Source: Phycicoccus sp. Soil802
GTDB taxonomy: Bacteria; Actinomycetota; Actinomycetes; Actinomycetales; Dermatophilaceae
Direction: 5' to 3'
Length of the DNA stretch: 64,000 nt
Assembly (NCBI RefSeq): GCF_001429605.1
Contig: NZ_LMSS01000007.1
Location: 310,528 to 374,527, forward strand
Part shown: one piece after another, positions 46,198 to 57,237 of the stretch
Layout: each line of letters starts with the position of its first letter
Numbering within the stretch: position 1 is the stretch's first letter
The notes under the pieces: model-generated
Database searches by the model: none
What the model saw: only the letters and a program-made list of their open reading frames with translations
Told to the model about the DNA's origin: nothing
Position numbers and translations under genes: made by a program

Positions 46198-47577
46198 GTG
46201 ACCCAGACCCCGCCTTACCAGGTCATCGACCCGGCCACCGCTGAGGTGGTGCAGACGTTCCCGTACGCCACCGACGCTGACATCGCAGCGGCGCTGGGTG
46301 CCGCCGCGGCGGCCTTCGAGAGCTGGCGGACGTTCCCTCTAGCGGAGCGGGCGGCAATCGTGAAGCGGGTCGGTGCGCTGTTCACCGAGCGTGCCTCCGA
46401 GCTGGGCGCCCTGGTCACCCGTGAGATGGGCAAGCGGCCTTCCTCAGCTCGCGACGAGGCCTCGTACTGCTCCACGATCTTCGACTACTACACCGACCAC
46501 GGCCCAGCACTCCTTGCCGACCGCCCGCTGCCCGGCCGCGACGGCGCCCGGATCCAGCACCTCCCGATCGGCCCGCTGCTGGGCGTGATGCCGTGGAACT
46601 ACCCGTACTCCCAGGTTGCGAGGTTCGCCGCCCCGAACCTCCTAGCCGGCAACACCATCGTGGTCAAGCACGCCGAGAACTGCCCCACCTCGGCGCTCGC
46701 CATCGCCGACCTGATGAGGGAGGCGGGCGTCCCCGACGGGGTCTACGTCAACCTGTTCGCGACCCACGAGCAAGTCGCCACGATGGTCGCCGACCCGCGT
46801 GTGCGGGGCATCTCGCTCACGGGCTCCGAACGCGCGGGCGCCACGGTTGCCGAGGCCGCCGGGCGCCACCTCAAGAAGGTCGTCCTCGAGCTCGGCGGCT
46901 CCGACGCCTACATCATCCTCGACACCGATGACGTGGCCACCGCCGCCGAGCAGGCGTGGGCGACCCGGATGGCCAACGTCGGCCAGGCGTGCAACTCCAA
47001 CAAGCGGATCATCGTGATGGACGACATCTTCGAGGACTTCGTGGCCACCCTGGTCAAGCAGGCCTCGGCGATGACTCCGCGCATGCCGGGCGATGACTCC
47101 GACAAGTCGTACTCACCGATGGTGTCCCGCAAGGCCGCCGAGACCCTGCTGGCCCAGGTGCACGATGCGGTAGCCAAAGGTGCCACGCTGCACATCGGAG
47201 GCGAGCTCTGCTCCGAGCAGGGTGCCTACTTCGCCCCTGCGGTCCTGACCGGAGTCACGCCCCGGATGCGGGTCTACCACGAGGAGCTCTTCGGGCCGGT
47301 CGCCGTTGTCTACGAGGTCAGCAGCGACCACGAGGCGGTCGCCCTCGCCAACGCTGTCGAGTTCGGCCTCGGCGGCGCCGTCTTCAGCACCGACGAGGAG
47401 AGAGCAGCCAAGGTCGCCGCGCAGCTCGACGTCGGCATGGCCAGCGTCAACGCCCCCGCCTGCGAGGGACCCGACGTCCCCTTCGGCGGCACCAAACGCT
47501 CCGGCTTCGGCCGCGAGCTCGGCCCCATCGGCATCTACGAGTTCGTCAACAAACGCCTCTTCTACGTCCAGCGATGA
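46198..47577 (+). CDS. Aldehyde dehydrogenase, succinate-semialdehyde type
   Basis: A 459-residue aldehyde dehydrogenase of the short SSADH group, with MPWNYPYSQVARFAAPNLLA, the general base in VLELGGSDAYIILDTDDV, the nucleophile Cys in NVGQACNSNKRIIV and the C-terminal DVPFGGTKRSGFGRELG. It starts with GTG at 46198 after GAGGACAAAC. It is the second dehydrogenase of the operon, so the pathway probably yields two aldehyde intermediates or uses both on related substrates. Confidence 0.88.
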   Translation: MTQTPPYQVIDPATAEVVQTFPYATDADIAAALGAAAAAFESWRTFPLAERAAIVKRVGALFTERASELGALVTREMGKRPSSARDEASYCSTIFDYYTDHGPALLADRPLPGRDGARIQHLPIGPLLGVMPWNYPYSQVARFAAPNLLAGNTIVVKHAENCPTSALAIADLMREAGVPDGVYVNLFATHEQVATMVADPRVRGISLTGSERAGATVAEAAGRHLKKVVLELGGSDAYIILDTDDVATAAEQAWATRMANVGQACNSNKRIIVMDDIFEDFVATLVKQASAMTPRMPGDDSDKSYSPMVSRKAAETLLAQVHDAVAKGATLHIGGELCSEQGAYFAPAVLTGVTPRMRVYHEELFGPVAVVYEVSSDHEAVALANAVEFGLGGAVFSTDEERAAKVAAQLDVGMASVNAPACEGPDVPFGGTKRSGFGRELGPIGIYEFVNKRLFYVQR

Positions 47578-47638
47578 CACCCCTGTCGTCACTGCCCGAG
47601 TATCGGTCGACAACCGCAGCCCCCGAAAGGAACCCTCC

Positions 47639-48001
47639 ATGTCCTACGTTCACCAACCCGCCGCCACCGTCACCGGCGCCCTCCAGCCGAAGGGTCAGCG
47701 CCCCGGGGCCGACAGCGGTGACCCGCAGATCGCGTCCCTGGCCTTCGACACACCGGACGACGTCCGGGTGGGAATCTGGGAATGCGAACCGGGTGGTTGG
47801 CCGATCGTGAACCGAGCCGATACCGAGACGTGCTACATCCTGAGCGGCCGGGCGACGGTCACCGACGCCGACACCGGACACCGCCACGAGATCTCCGCCG
47901 GCGACGTCATCGTGCAGCCGCGCGGCTGGTCGGGCCGGTGGGACGTCACCGAGACAATCCGGAAGGTCTACAGCATCGGCGTACCAGCCGCCGCCAACTA
48001 A
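47639..48001 (+). CDS. EutQ-like cupin (cupin_3) protein
   Basis: A 120-residue cupin of the DUF861/EutQ-like type, with VGIWECEPGGWPIVNRADTE, the glycine-turn YILSGRATVTDADTG and the conserved SAGDVIVQPRGWSGRWDV. Such proteins are small cytoplasmic accessory enzymes or isomerases in amine and uronate pathways; no direct function can be named. The ATG at 47639 follows GAAAGGAACC. It closes the HAD/oxidase/dehydrogenase operon, and a GntR-like dyad just before it may allow separate control. Confidence 0.78.
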   Translation: MSYVHQPAATVTGALQPKGQRPGADSGDPQIASLAFDTPDDVRVGIWECEPGGWPIVNRADTETCYILSGRATVTDADTGHRHEISAGDVIVQPRGWSGRWDVTETIRKVYSIGVPAAAN

Positions 48002-50223
<2,222 letters not shown>

Positions 50224-50446
50224 CCCTGGTTTCCCGACAGGTGCCCCCGGTCGCGTCACCGGCCCGGCACGCGCAACCTGGCCCGCTACAGCCGGTCGGG
50301 CTCCGGTCGCGCTCCCTGCACGCCGTGCCGACGACGCCTGCATCCTCCTGCGCACCATGCACCTACCACCAGGCCCTCAACAAAGCTCACCTAGCGGCAT
50401 CCCTGCCTCCCGCCCATGACGGCCGAGTGTGCTCGAGGTGGTGGCC

Positions 50447-50825
50447 TCAGCGAGTTCCTGCTGCTGCGAGGTCGCCGAGCTCCTGTTCCTGCTGCAGCTG
50501 GAGGGCGATGTCGATGATCATGTCCTCTTGGCCCCCCCACATACCCGGCCTCCCCTACACGCTGGAGGATCTGCTGAGTCGGCACGCCGTAGCGCTCAGA
50601 GGCCCGCTCGGCGTGCAGGAGGAACGAGCTGTAGACGCCGGCATACCCCTGGGTGATCGACGCGCGGTCCATCCGCGGGAGCTGCGGGATTAACGGGCGC
50701 ACCACGTCCTGTGCCGCGGACAGCACCTCGCCGAAATCGACACCCGTGCGGATTCCCATCCGCTCGAAGGTGGCGGCCAGCACCTCGGCCGGCGAGTTGC
50801 CTGCGCCCGCGCCGAGGGCTGCGCC
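50447..50825 (-). pseudogene. 4-hydroxy-2-oxovalerate aldolase remnant, frameshifted
   Basis: On the minus strand the frame reads GAALGAGAGNSPAEVL, GYAGVYSSFLLHAERAS and ERYGVPTQQILQ, the C-terminal half of MhpE/HsaF-type hydroxy-oxovalerate aldolases. At a run of seven G (minus strand; C at 50532-50538) the frame breaks. Removing one base restores GGQEDMIIDIALQLQQEQEL and the stop at 50447-50449. The N-terminal catalytic half is missing. A former meta-cleavage or steroid-degradation gene is implied. Confidence 0.8.
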
Positions 50826-51076
50826 TCTCCAGCGGCTCCGACGGGAATCCTGGTGACCCGCAGCTACGCCGTCGCGAACGCGCCCGCCGTCGGTCGGTGG
50901 CGAGCTGGTGGGCAAACGCGCTCGCCGTGTCCGACTCCCAGCCCCGAGCCGCCACCCCTCCGCGCCCGTGGACACAATCGCAGTGGTGGGAACTCCATCG
51001 CGAATGCCTACCCCCACCCGACGTTTCCGAGCAGGTCACGCGGCGCGTGAGTCCGACTGTCACGGCCATCCGAAGC

Positions 51077-51380
51077 CAGATTTCCCCGCCCATTCCCGGC
51101 GCGCCCAAACAGGCACCGCGCTTCCGCAGGTCAGAAGCCTGGCACTGTGACCGCATATCTTCCTGCGCCACATACCCCTACTGGGTACAGACAGAGGGCG
51201 CCGGACTCGCGTTTCCGCAGGTCAGACGCCCTCTTGAGCACTGGGCGGCAGGTGAAGGATTCGAACTTCGAAGCTTTCGCGATGGATATACAGACCGGGG
51301 TGTGCCGCCCGCTCACCTGTTGCTTCTCAGCTCCCTAGCGAACTTTGCCGTGAATTCGCACAAACGCTCGACGCCGGTCG
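51077..51380 (+). repeat. tRNA-derived dispersed repeat, copy B
   Basis: This copy is about 300 bases, colinear with copy C. It has the box CGCTTCCGCAGGTCAG at its left, a TACCCCTACTGGGTAC dyad near 51173-51187, a hairpin GAGGGCG (51194-51200) / CGCCCTC (51227-51233) enclosing a second GTTTCCGCAGGTCAG, and then the tRNA-like part. On the minus strand 51247-51321 keeps a Tyr-type anticodon loop (CTGTATA), the variable arm CGCGAAAGCTTCG and a T-arm with one base deleted. ACAGGT and ACCTGC could pair as acceptor stem. It lies just after the 3' end of the lacI gene of the fructan cassette. Confidence 0.82.
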
Positions 51381-51464
51381 GCGACTTTCGGGCACACCCG
51401 GACCCTCAGACGCCATGATCGGCTCGTGCGGCACCCTGCCCAGAGTGACGCAGGGCCCCGCTAG

Positions 51465-52529
51465 TCACGCCGGGAGTCGGACAGGTCTGACAGCGGTCAC
51501 GGAGGCGCGGCGCACGAGAGGGCACTCCAGTCGGGCGACCTCACCGGTGCCGTTGGGCTGCCAGGAGGCGGACGAGGTGTCGTGGCCGAGCAACGTTTGG
51601 ATTGCCAGCTTTCCCATCTCGGCATGAGGCAGCCGCATCGTCGTCAGGGGCGGGTCGAGTTCTGAGGCGATGAACTCTTGGTCGTCGAAGCCGATCACTG
51701 AGATGTCGTGGGGGACGGAAAGCCCTCGCTGTCGCGCGGCGCGGTAGAAGCCCATCGCGACCTGGTCGTTGAAGCAGAACACCCCGGTGGGACGCACGTC
51801 GTCGGGGAGGTCGAGCAGTTCGCCTCCATGCACGCCGCCGCTGACCCTCGGCAGGACACCGAGGCGTAGGCGCGGGTCGGGGCGGATTCCGGCCTCTGCG
51901 AGGGCTTGCCGGTAGCCGGCTAGGCGAAGGCTCGAGGCAACAAGACCGGTGTCGTCCCCGAGGTAGGCGATGCGCGTGTGTCCGTGCGCGAGAAGCTCAC
52001 GGGTCGCGTCGTATGCCGCGGCCGTCTCGGAGGGAATGATCGAGCGAAATGATCCGCTCGTGGCGCGGCAGTTGAGGAAGATCGTCGTCTCGGGAAGTCC
52101 CGGGAGGGGTTCGACCTCCTGGTGGAACATGTGTGCGACCACCAGTGAGGACACCTGATGCTGCACCAAGGAGTCGAGTGCGCGTTCCATGTCCGCGTCG
52201 TTGGGCGAGCGACCGATGTTCACCGTGATGAGCAGAAATCCGTTGCGCGCGGCCTCGGTCTGCGCAGCCGCCAACATCGCCACAGCGAACGGGGTGGTGG
52301 TCACCTCATCGGACAGAAATCCGATCGCCTGGCTGCTTCGTCGTCGCAGCCCCCGGGCCATCTCGTTGGGCCGGTAGCCGAGCTCGGCGGCCGCCTTCTG
52401 CACACGCTGTCGGGTCGCTTCAGGAACTCGGACACCCTGTCGCTTTCCATTGAGCACGACCGAAACCGTCGTGATGGAGACGCCGGCACGCAGGGCAACG
52501 TCCTTCAAGGTGGGACGAGAGGGCGGCAC
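51465..52529 (-). CDS. LacI-family repressor of the fructan/sucrose genes
   Basis: A 354-residue regulator with helix-turn-helix TLKDVALRAGVSITTVSVVL and hinge RPNEMARGLRRRSS, followed by a full sugar-binding domain ending in SVIGFDDQEFIASELDPPLT. It starts with GTG at 52529 and is divergent from the ABC sugar importer. Two GAAACGTT-type operators lie in the 130-base spacer, consistent with repression of the importer and GH32 operon and autoregulation. The likely inducer is a fructose-containing oligosaccharide, by context. Confidence 0.9.
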   Translation of the reverse strand: MPPSRPTLKDVALRAGVSITTVSVVLNGKRQGVRVPEATRQRVQKAAAELGYRPNEMARGLRRRSSQAIGFLSDEVTTTPFAVAMLAAAQTEAARNGFLLITVNIGRSPNDADMERALDSLVQHQVSSLVVAHMFHQEVEPLPGLPETTIFLNCRATSGSFRSIIPSETAAAYDATRELLAHGHTRIAYLGDDTGLVASSLRLAGYRQALAEAGIRPDPRLRLGVLPRVSGGVHGGELLDLPDDVRPTGVFCFNDQVAMGFYRAARQRGLSVPHDISVIGFDDQEFIASELDPPLTTMRLPHAEMGKLAIQTLLGHDTSSASWQPNGTGEVARLECPLVRRASVTAVRPVRLPA

Positions 52530-52573
52530 AGGATTCTCCTCTGCATCGTCCGGAAACTGGGCTCCGGTGGGTA

Positions 52574-52616
52574 TTGACAGTGAAGAAACGTTGTATCACT
52601 ATTGCGGAAACGTTTC
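52574..52616 (+). promoter_or_regulatory. Promoter with two overlapping LacI-type operators
   Basis: A consensus -35 box TTGACA lies at 52574-52579, with CACTAT 17 bases downstream as a fair -10. GAAACGTT at 52585-52592 lies in the spacer, and the perfect palindrome GAAACGTTTC at 52607-52616 lies just after the -10. The larger stretch from TGAAGAAACGTT to AACGTTTCTTCA is itself an imperfect inverted repeat, so two LacI dimers could clamp the promoter. Confidence 0.75.
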
Positions 52617-52659
52617 TTCAGTCCGCTCCACAGTACCTCAACCCCCAAGGAGAACCACC

Positions 52660-53955
52660 GTGAATCGAGACATGCGACGCAGGGTTGTGAGTGCTGGCGC
52701 GCTCTTGGCAACCACCGCTCTGATGATGACGGGCTGCGCGAAGGCCACCACCAACGCCAGCGGCGGAGACGGGGGCACCCTGACCCTGTGGACGCACGCG
52801 GGTGGCGCCCCCAAGGAGATCGCGCTCCTCAAGACGGCCATCGCGGACTACAACTCGAGCCAGCAGAAGTACAAGGTCGACCTCAAGTCGTTCCCGCAAG
52901 AGGCGTACAACGGCGCAGTCACGGCTGCCGCCACGTCGAAGAAGCTCCCGTGCATCCTCGACATCGACGCGCCGAACGTGCCGGCGTGGGCGAAGGCCGG
53001 TTTCCTGGCCCCGCTCGACCTGCCGGCGGACCTGGTAGCCAAGAACCTCGACAGCACCAAGGGCATCTACAACGACAAGCTCTACTCGATCGGCTACTTC
53101 GAGGCGGCACTGGCGATCTTCGCCCACAAGGACGCCCTGGTTCAGGCTGGCGTGCGCATCCCCACGGTGAAGCAGCCGTGGACCGCCGCCGAGTTCGATG
53201 ACGCGCTGAAGAAGGTCAAGGCGACCGGGAAGTACAAGACCACGTTCGACCTCGGCACCGGCGACTCGGGCACCGAGTGGTGGACCTACGGCTACTCGCC
53301 CTTCCTGCAGAGCTTCGGCGGCGACCTCATCGACCGCTCCGGCTACAAGACCGCGGAGGGCGCGATCAACGGCGACGCGGCCAAGAAGTGGGCCGCGTGG
53401 TTCCGGGGTCTGGTGGACCAGGGCTACACCCCTGCCAAGTCCGGGGTCGACGCGTTCGCCGACTTCTCCAACGGCAAGTCGGCGATGGTCTGGACGGGTA
53501 TCTGGAACTCCACGGGTCTCGACAAGGTCAAGGACGGCGTCGCCCTGCCGCCCCCGGACTTCGGCAAGGGTCCCAAGATCGGCGGCGGTTCCTGGCAGTG
53601 GGGCGTGAGCTCCAATTGCGCGAACAAGGCCGCTGCAATGGACTACCTCGCATACTCGCTCCAGCCGAAGTACCTCTCGAAGATCGTGACCGACTCCGGC
53701 AACGTCCCGGCAACGGACGAGGCGGCCCAGCTGTCGCCGGGGTGGCAGGAGGGAGGCCCGAAGCGCTTCTTCCTCGAGGAGTCTGCGGCCTTCGCCGAGC
53801 TTCGTCCCCCCACGCCGGGCTACCCGTTCCTGACCACGACCTTCGCCAAGGCAGCGCAGGACATCATCGCCGGTGGTGACGCCAACGCGATCCTCGACAA
53901 GGCGGCCGCCGACATCGACGCCGACCTCAAGGCGAACGACTACTACGGCAACTGA
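52660..53955 (+). CDS. Sugar ABC transporter substrate-binding lipoprotein
   Basis: A 431-residue family 1 (maltose-type) binding protein. The start is GTG at 52660 with AAGGAGA six bases upstream. The lipoprotein signal ends at LMMTGC (Cys about residue 26). The mature part starts GGTLTLWTHAGGAPKEIALL and includes WTGIWNSTGLDKV and GSWQWGVSSNCANKAAAMDY, typical of CUT1 binding proteins. It is the first gene of the importer operon; a stable hairpin separates it from the permease genes. Confidence 0.92.
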   Translation: MNRDMRRRVVSAGALLATTALMMTGCAKATTNASGGDGGTLTLWTHAGGAPKEIALLKTAIADYNSSQQKYKVDLKSFPQEAYNGAVTAAATSKKLPCILDIDAPNVPAWAKAGFLAPLDLPADLVAKNLDSTKGIYNDKLYSIGYFEAALAIFAHKDALVQAGVRIPTVKQPWTAAEFDDALKKVKATGKYKTTFDLGTGDSGTEWWTYGYSPFLQSFGGDLIDRSGYKTAEGAINGDAAKKWAAWFRGLVDQGYTPAKSGVDAFADFSNGKSAMVWTGIWNSTGLDKVKDGVALPPPDFGKGPKIGGGSWQWGVSSNCANKAAAMDYLAYSLQPKYLSKIVTDSGNVPATDEAAQLSPGWQEGGPKRFFLEESAAFAELRPPTPGYPFLTTTFAKAAQDIIAGGDANAILDKAAADIDADLKANDYYGN

Positions 53956-53963
53956 GCTCGCTG

Positions 53964-53992
53964 GGGCGGGCGGCAATGACAGCCGCCCGCCC
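53964..53992 (+). terminator. Intercistronic hairpin after the binding-protein gene
   Basis: GGGCGGGCGGC (53964-53974) and GCCGCCCGCCC (53982-53992) form a perfect 11-base stem with a 7-base loop, 8 bases after the stop. No T-run follows. Placed between a binding protein and its permeases, it probably protects the upstream mRNA or partly ends transcription so that binding protein is made in excess. Confidence 0.75.
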
Positions 53993-54020
53993 TCATCGAG
54001 CCCCTCACTCTGGAGTCCTG

Positions 54021-54956
54021 ATGACCACCACAGTCGCCCCGCGGACCACCACTTCACGCAGTAGGACCCGACCGCCATCCAAGGCGCACACGCGCTCCTG
54101 GGTCGGATTCAGCTTCACTGCTCCGGCCATCGTCATGCTGCTCGTGTTCTTCTTCGTGCCGCTGATCCTGTGCTTCCTGCTGGCCTTCACGAACGCTCGG
54201 CTCATCTCCGGTGAGCCCACCAGAATCACGGGGCTGGACAACTTCCAACGACTGTTCTCCGATCCGCTGTTCTGGAAGTCATTGCGCAACACGGCCTACT
54301 TCGCGGTGGTCGTCGTGCCGATGCAGTCCGCCTTGGCACTGCTGCTCGCGATCCTGGTGAACGGTCAGGGACGGGCGAAGAACTTCTTCCGCACCCTGTA
54401 CTTCGTGCCCGTGGTGACATCGATCGTCGTCGTGTCGATCCTGTGGCGCTTCATGTACGCGAGCGACGGTCTCATCAACAGCATGCTGCAGCTGGTGACG
54501 TTCAACGCGGTGCAGGGCACCGACTGGTTGAGCAACACCTCGACCGCCATGCCGGCGGTCATCCTGATGTCGATCTGGCAGGCCGTCGGATTCCACATGG
54601 TGATCTGGCTTGCCGGCCTGCAGACCATCCCCATGGACCTGTACGAGGCGGCCTCCCTCGACGGTGCCGGCCGGTGGGACCAGTTCCGCTTCGTCACCTG
54701 GCCGGGCCTCAAAAACACCCGCACGTTCATTCTCGTCACCATCACCATTGCTGCGCTCAGCCTCTTCGCCCAGGTCCAGGTCATGACCAGCGGTGGCCCG
54801 CTCGACTCGACCTCGACCGTCGTCTACCAAGCTGTCCGCGCCGGCTACACGCAGCAGGCCACCGGCTACGCATCCGCGATCTCCCTGGTCTTCTTCGCAC
54901 TGGTGTTGACCGTCTCGCTCATCCAACAGTTCCTCACCCGAGACAAGGACGCCTGA
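54021..54956 (+). CDS. Sugar ABC transporter permease, MalF type
   Basis: A 311-residue inner-membrane permease with six segments after a basic cytoplasmic N-terminus. The ATPase-contact loop is EAASLDGAGRWDQFRFVTWP (EAA motif). The ATG at 54021 has GGAG six bases upstream. It ends in a TGATG overlap with the second permease. The operon lacks its own ATPase, so a shared MsiK-like ATPase encoded elsewhere is expected, as usual in actinobacteria. Confidence 0.92.
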   Translation: MTTTVAPRTTTSRSRTRPPSKAHTRSWVGFSFTAPAIVMLLVFFFVPLILCFLLAFTNARLISGEPTRITGLDNFQRLFSDPLFWKSLRNTAYFAVVVVPMQSALALLLAILVNGQGRAKNFFRTLYFVPVVTSIVVVSILWRFMYASDGLINSMLQLVTFNAVQGTDWLSNTSTAMPAVILMSIWQAVGFHMVIWLAGLQTIPMDLYEAASLDGAGRWDQFRFVTWPGLKNTRTFILVTITIAALSLFAQVQVMTSGGPLDSTSTVVYQAVRAGYTQQATGYASAISLVFFALVLTVSLIQQFLTRDKDA

Positions 54957-55879
54957 TGACCACGCTCACACACAAGGCCGCCTCCCGCCGAGCCTCGAAG
55001 CCGCGCCGAAAGATCACCCGAGGCACGGTCGGCCTGAACGTCGCTCGCCTCGTTCTCGGACTGTTCTTCGCATTCCCGATCGTCTTCATGCTGGTGTCCT
55101 CGCTGAAGCCGGACGAGCAGATCTTCGGCGATCTCGGCTCCCTCAAGGCGTTCCTCCCCGTCGGACACCTGTCTCTCGACAACTACCGCACGACCTTGGA
55201 CACCGTCCCGGCCTTGCGGTTCCTGCTCAACTCGATCGTGGTCTCGGGAGTGACCGTCGCCCTCGGGTTGTTCATCAACAGCCTGGCTGCCTTCGGCTTG
55301 TCCCGGCTGCAGTGGAAGGGTCGCAAGATCGTGCTCGCCCTGGTGCTCGCAACCCTGGTCGTGCCGTTCGAGACCTTCGCACTGCCCCTGCTTTGGTGGG
55401 TCAACCACCTGCCCTGGCTCACGCACGACGGCTTCACCCTGCTGTGGACGGAGGGCTGGCTGGATACCTACCGAGTGCAGATCCTGCCGTTCGTTGCCAA
55501 CGCGTTCTCGATCTACCTCTTCTACTCCTACTTCCAGAGCATCCCCAAGGAGCTCGACGAGGCAGCCATCGTTGACGGGGCCGGATGGTTCCGCATCTAC
55601 CGCAGCATCATCATGCCTCTCTCCGGACCCGCTATCGCCTCGGTCTCGATCCTGACGTTCCTCCCCGCCTGGAACTCCTACCTGTGGCCCCTCATGGTGG
55701 TGCAGACCGAGGAATTGCGGCCCGTCATGCTCGGTGTCAGCTACTTCTTCCAGCTCAACGTCGAGTGGGGCCCGATGATGGCCTACTCCAGCATGATCAC
55801 GATCCCCGTCCTCGCGCTCTTCTTGGCCTTCCAGCGAAACTTCATCGGCAGCATTGCCGCGAGCGGCGTGAAGGGATGA
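54956..55879 (+). CDS. Sugar ABC transporter permease, MalG type
   Basis: A 307-residue permease with six segments. The EAA motif is DEAAIVDGAGWFRIYRSIIM, and FLPAWNSYLWPLMVVQTEE is a MalG landmark. The ATG at 54956 overlaps the upstream stop, and its own stop overlaps the GH32 start (ATGA), so the whole cassette is translationally coupled. Confidence 0.92.
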   Translation: MTTLTHKAASRRASKPRRKITRGTVGLNVARLVLGLFFAFPIVFMLVSSLKPDEQIFGDLGSLKAFLPVGHLSLDNYRTTLDTVPALRFLLNSIVVSGVTVALGLFINSLAAFGLSRLQWKGRKIVLALVLATLVVPFETFALPLLWWVNHLPWLTHDGFTLLWTEGWLDTYRVQILPFVANAFSIYLFYSYFQSIPKELDEAAIVDGAGWFRIYRSIIMPLSGPAIASVSILTFLPAWNSYLWPLMVVQTEELRPVMLGVSYFFQLNVEWGPMMAYSSMITIPVLALFLAFQRNFIGSIAASGVKG

Positions 55880-57150
55880 CCTCGACAGCGCCCCGGGCGA
55901 CCGAAACCCGGCCGACCGTCCACTTCACCCCACCGGTGGGGTGGATGAACGACCCCCACGGGATCTACTGGCTCGACGGTGTCTACCACCTGTACTTCCA
56001 GCACGTGCCGGACGCGGTGGAGTGGCAGACCGGGATCTCCTGGGGCCATGCCACCAGTAAGGATCTCGTCCACTGGCGCCCAGCGGCCCCAGTCCTTGCA
56101 CCCGGCGAGGGCGACGAGGGCATCTGGTCAGGCAGCGCGGTGATCGATGACGACGGCCGGCCGGTGCTCTTCTACACCTCGGCCGGCGGCGAGGACGTGG
56201 ACCTCGGAAGGATCCGCTCCGCGCGGTTGTCACAGTCCGGCGATCAGTGGGTCAAGGGTCCAGTCGTGGTTGAGCCTGTGGACACAGCGACGCGCGTGTT
56301 TCGGGACCCGACAGTGTTCCGCGACGGCGACCACTGGACCATGGTCGTTGGCAGCGGCCGGTCCGACGGCACCGCGAACGCGGAGGTGTTCTCGTCCTCG
56401 GACCTCGCGAGCTGGACACCCGTCGGGATCCTGGCTTCGCGAAGCACCCGTTCACAGCACCCCTGGACGGGCGCTGCCTGGGAGTGCCCGCAAGTGATCA
56501 TCGGCGACGGTGATGCACCAGACATGCTCGTGGTGTCGATCTGGGACGACCACAAGCCGCACGATGTGGCAGCGGCGACGGGGACCTACGCCGACGGCCG
56601 GTTCGTCGCGCGTCACTGGCGCTTGCTCTCAGCCGGCGCTGGCCACTTCGCCGCCTCGGCGTTCACCGACGTCGAGGGACGGTCCTGCCTGATCTTCTGG
56701 ATACGAGGCATCACCGACCCCGGTCGGTGGGCCGGTGCCTTGAGCCTGCCGTACGTCATCACCGCAGACGGCGACGACGTCCGTCTGGAGCCTCACCCTG
56801 CGGTCGCGGCGGCGCGCCTCCCCCCTGACGCCGGCCACGTCGGCGCCGGCCGAGCCATCGACGTGGAATGGCGGCCCCACCAGGAGGACAGGCTGCAACT
56901 GGTCACGCCCGAAGGCGAGGTGCAGGCATCGGTCCACGTCGAAGGATGGACTGTTACGGTCGCCGTTCGCGACGCCGCGTCGGTCACGGTCAGCCACCAC
57001 AGCGAGTGCCTGCGGATCATCGCCGACGCCCAGGTCCTCGAGGTCGTCGCCGACGGCGGCTTGGTCGGGTTGCCCCTTCCGGCATCCAAGACTGGACTAC
57101 AGCCGCACACTGGCGATCCGAGCCGGGTCGCCTGCTGGCACCTCAGTTGA
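55876..57150 (+). CDS. Cytoplasmic GH32 fructosidase (invertase/fructanase)
   Basis: A 424-residue GH32 enzyme without signal peptide. The catalytic triad is present: nucleophile Asp in GWMNDPHGIYW, stabilising Asp in VFRDPTVFRDG and acid/base Glu in GAAWECPQVII. A short beta-sandwich follows the propeller. It is the last gene of the importer operon and would hydrolyse imported sucrose or fructo-oligosaccharides. No phosphotransferase system is linked, so a free-sugar substrate is more likely than sucrose-6-phosphate. Confidence 0.9.
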   Translation: MTSTAPRATETRPTVHFTPPVGWMNDPHGIYWLDGVYHLYFQHVPDAVEWQTGISWGHATSKDLVHWRPAAPVLAPGEGDEGIWSGSAVIDDDGRPVLFYTSAGGEDVDLGRIRSARLSQSGDQWVKGPVVVEPVDTATRVFRDPTVFRDGDHWTMVVGSGRSDGTANAEVFSSSDLASWTPVGILASRSTRSQHPWTGAAWECPQVIIGDGDAPDMLVVSIWDDHKPHDVAAATGTYADGRFVARHWRLLSAGAGHFAASAFTDVEGRSCLIFWIRGITDPGRWAGALSLPYVITADGDDVRLEPHPAVAAARLPPDAGHVGAGRAIDVEWRPHQEDRLQLVTPEGEVQASVHVEGWTVTVAVRDAASVTVSHHSECLRIIADAQVLEVVADGGLVGLPLPASKTGLQPHTGDPSRVACWHLS

Positions 57151-57237
57151 CTTCCCCACGACGCCCGGCATGGAGCAGTCATGCTTGGCCCGAAACGCGG
57201 TGTATCTGACTCCGAAACCACCCTTCAAACTCGCTAC

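Larger units (their letters stand above)
50224..51464. other. Remnant region between uidA and the fructan cassette
   Basis: No intact gene is present in this 1.24-kb stretch. It holds a frameshifted aldolase remnant (50447-50825) and repeat copy B (51077-51380), both annotated separately. Bases 50224-50446, 50826-51076 and 51381-51464 show nothing recognisable, and reading frames crossing them look spurious. Confidence 0.65.
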
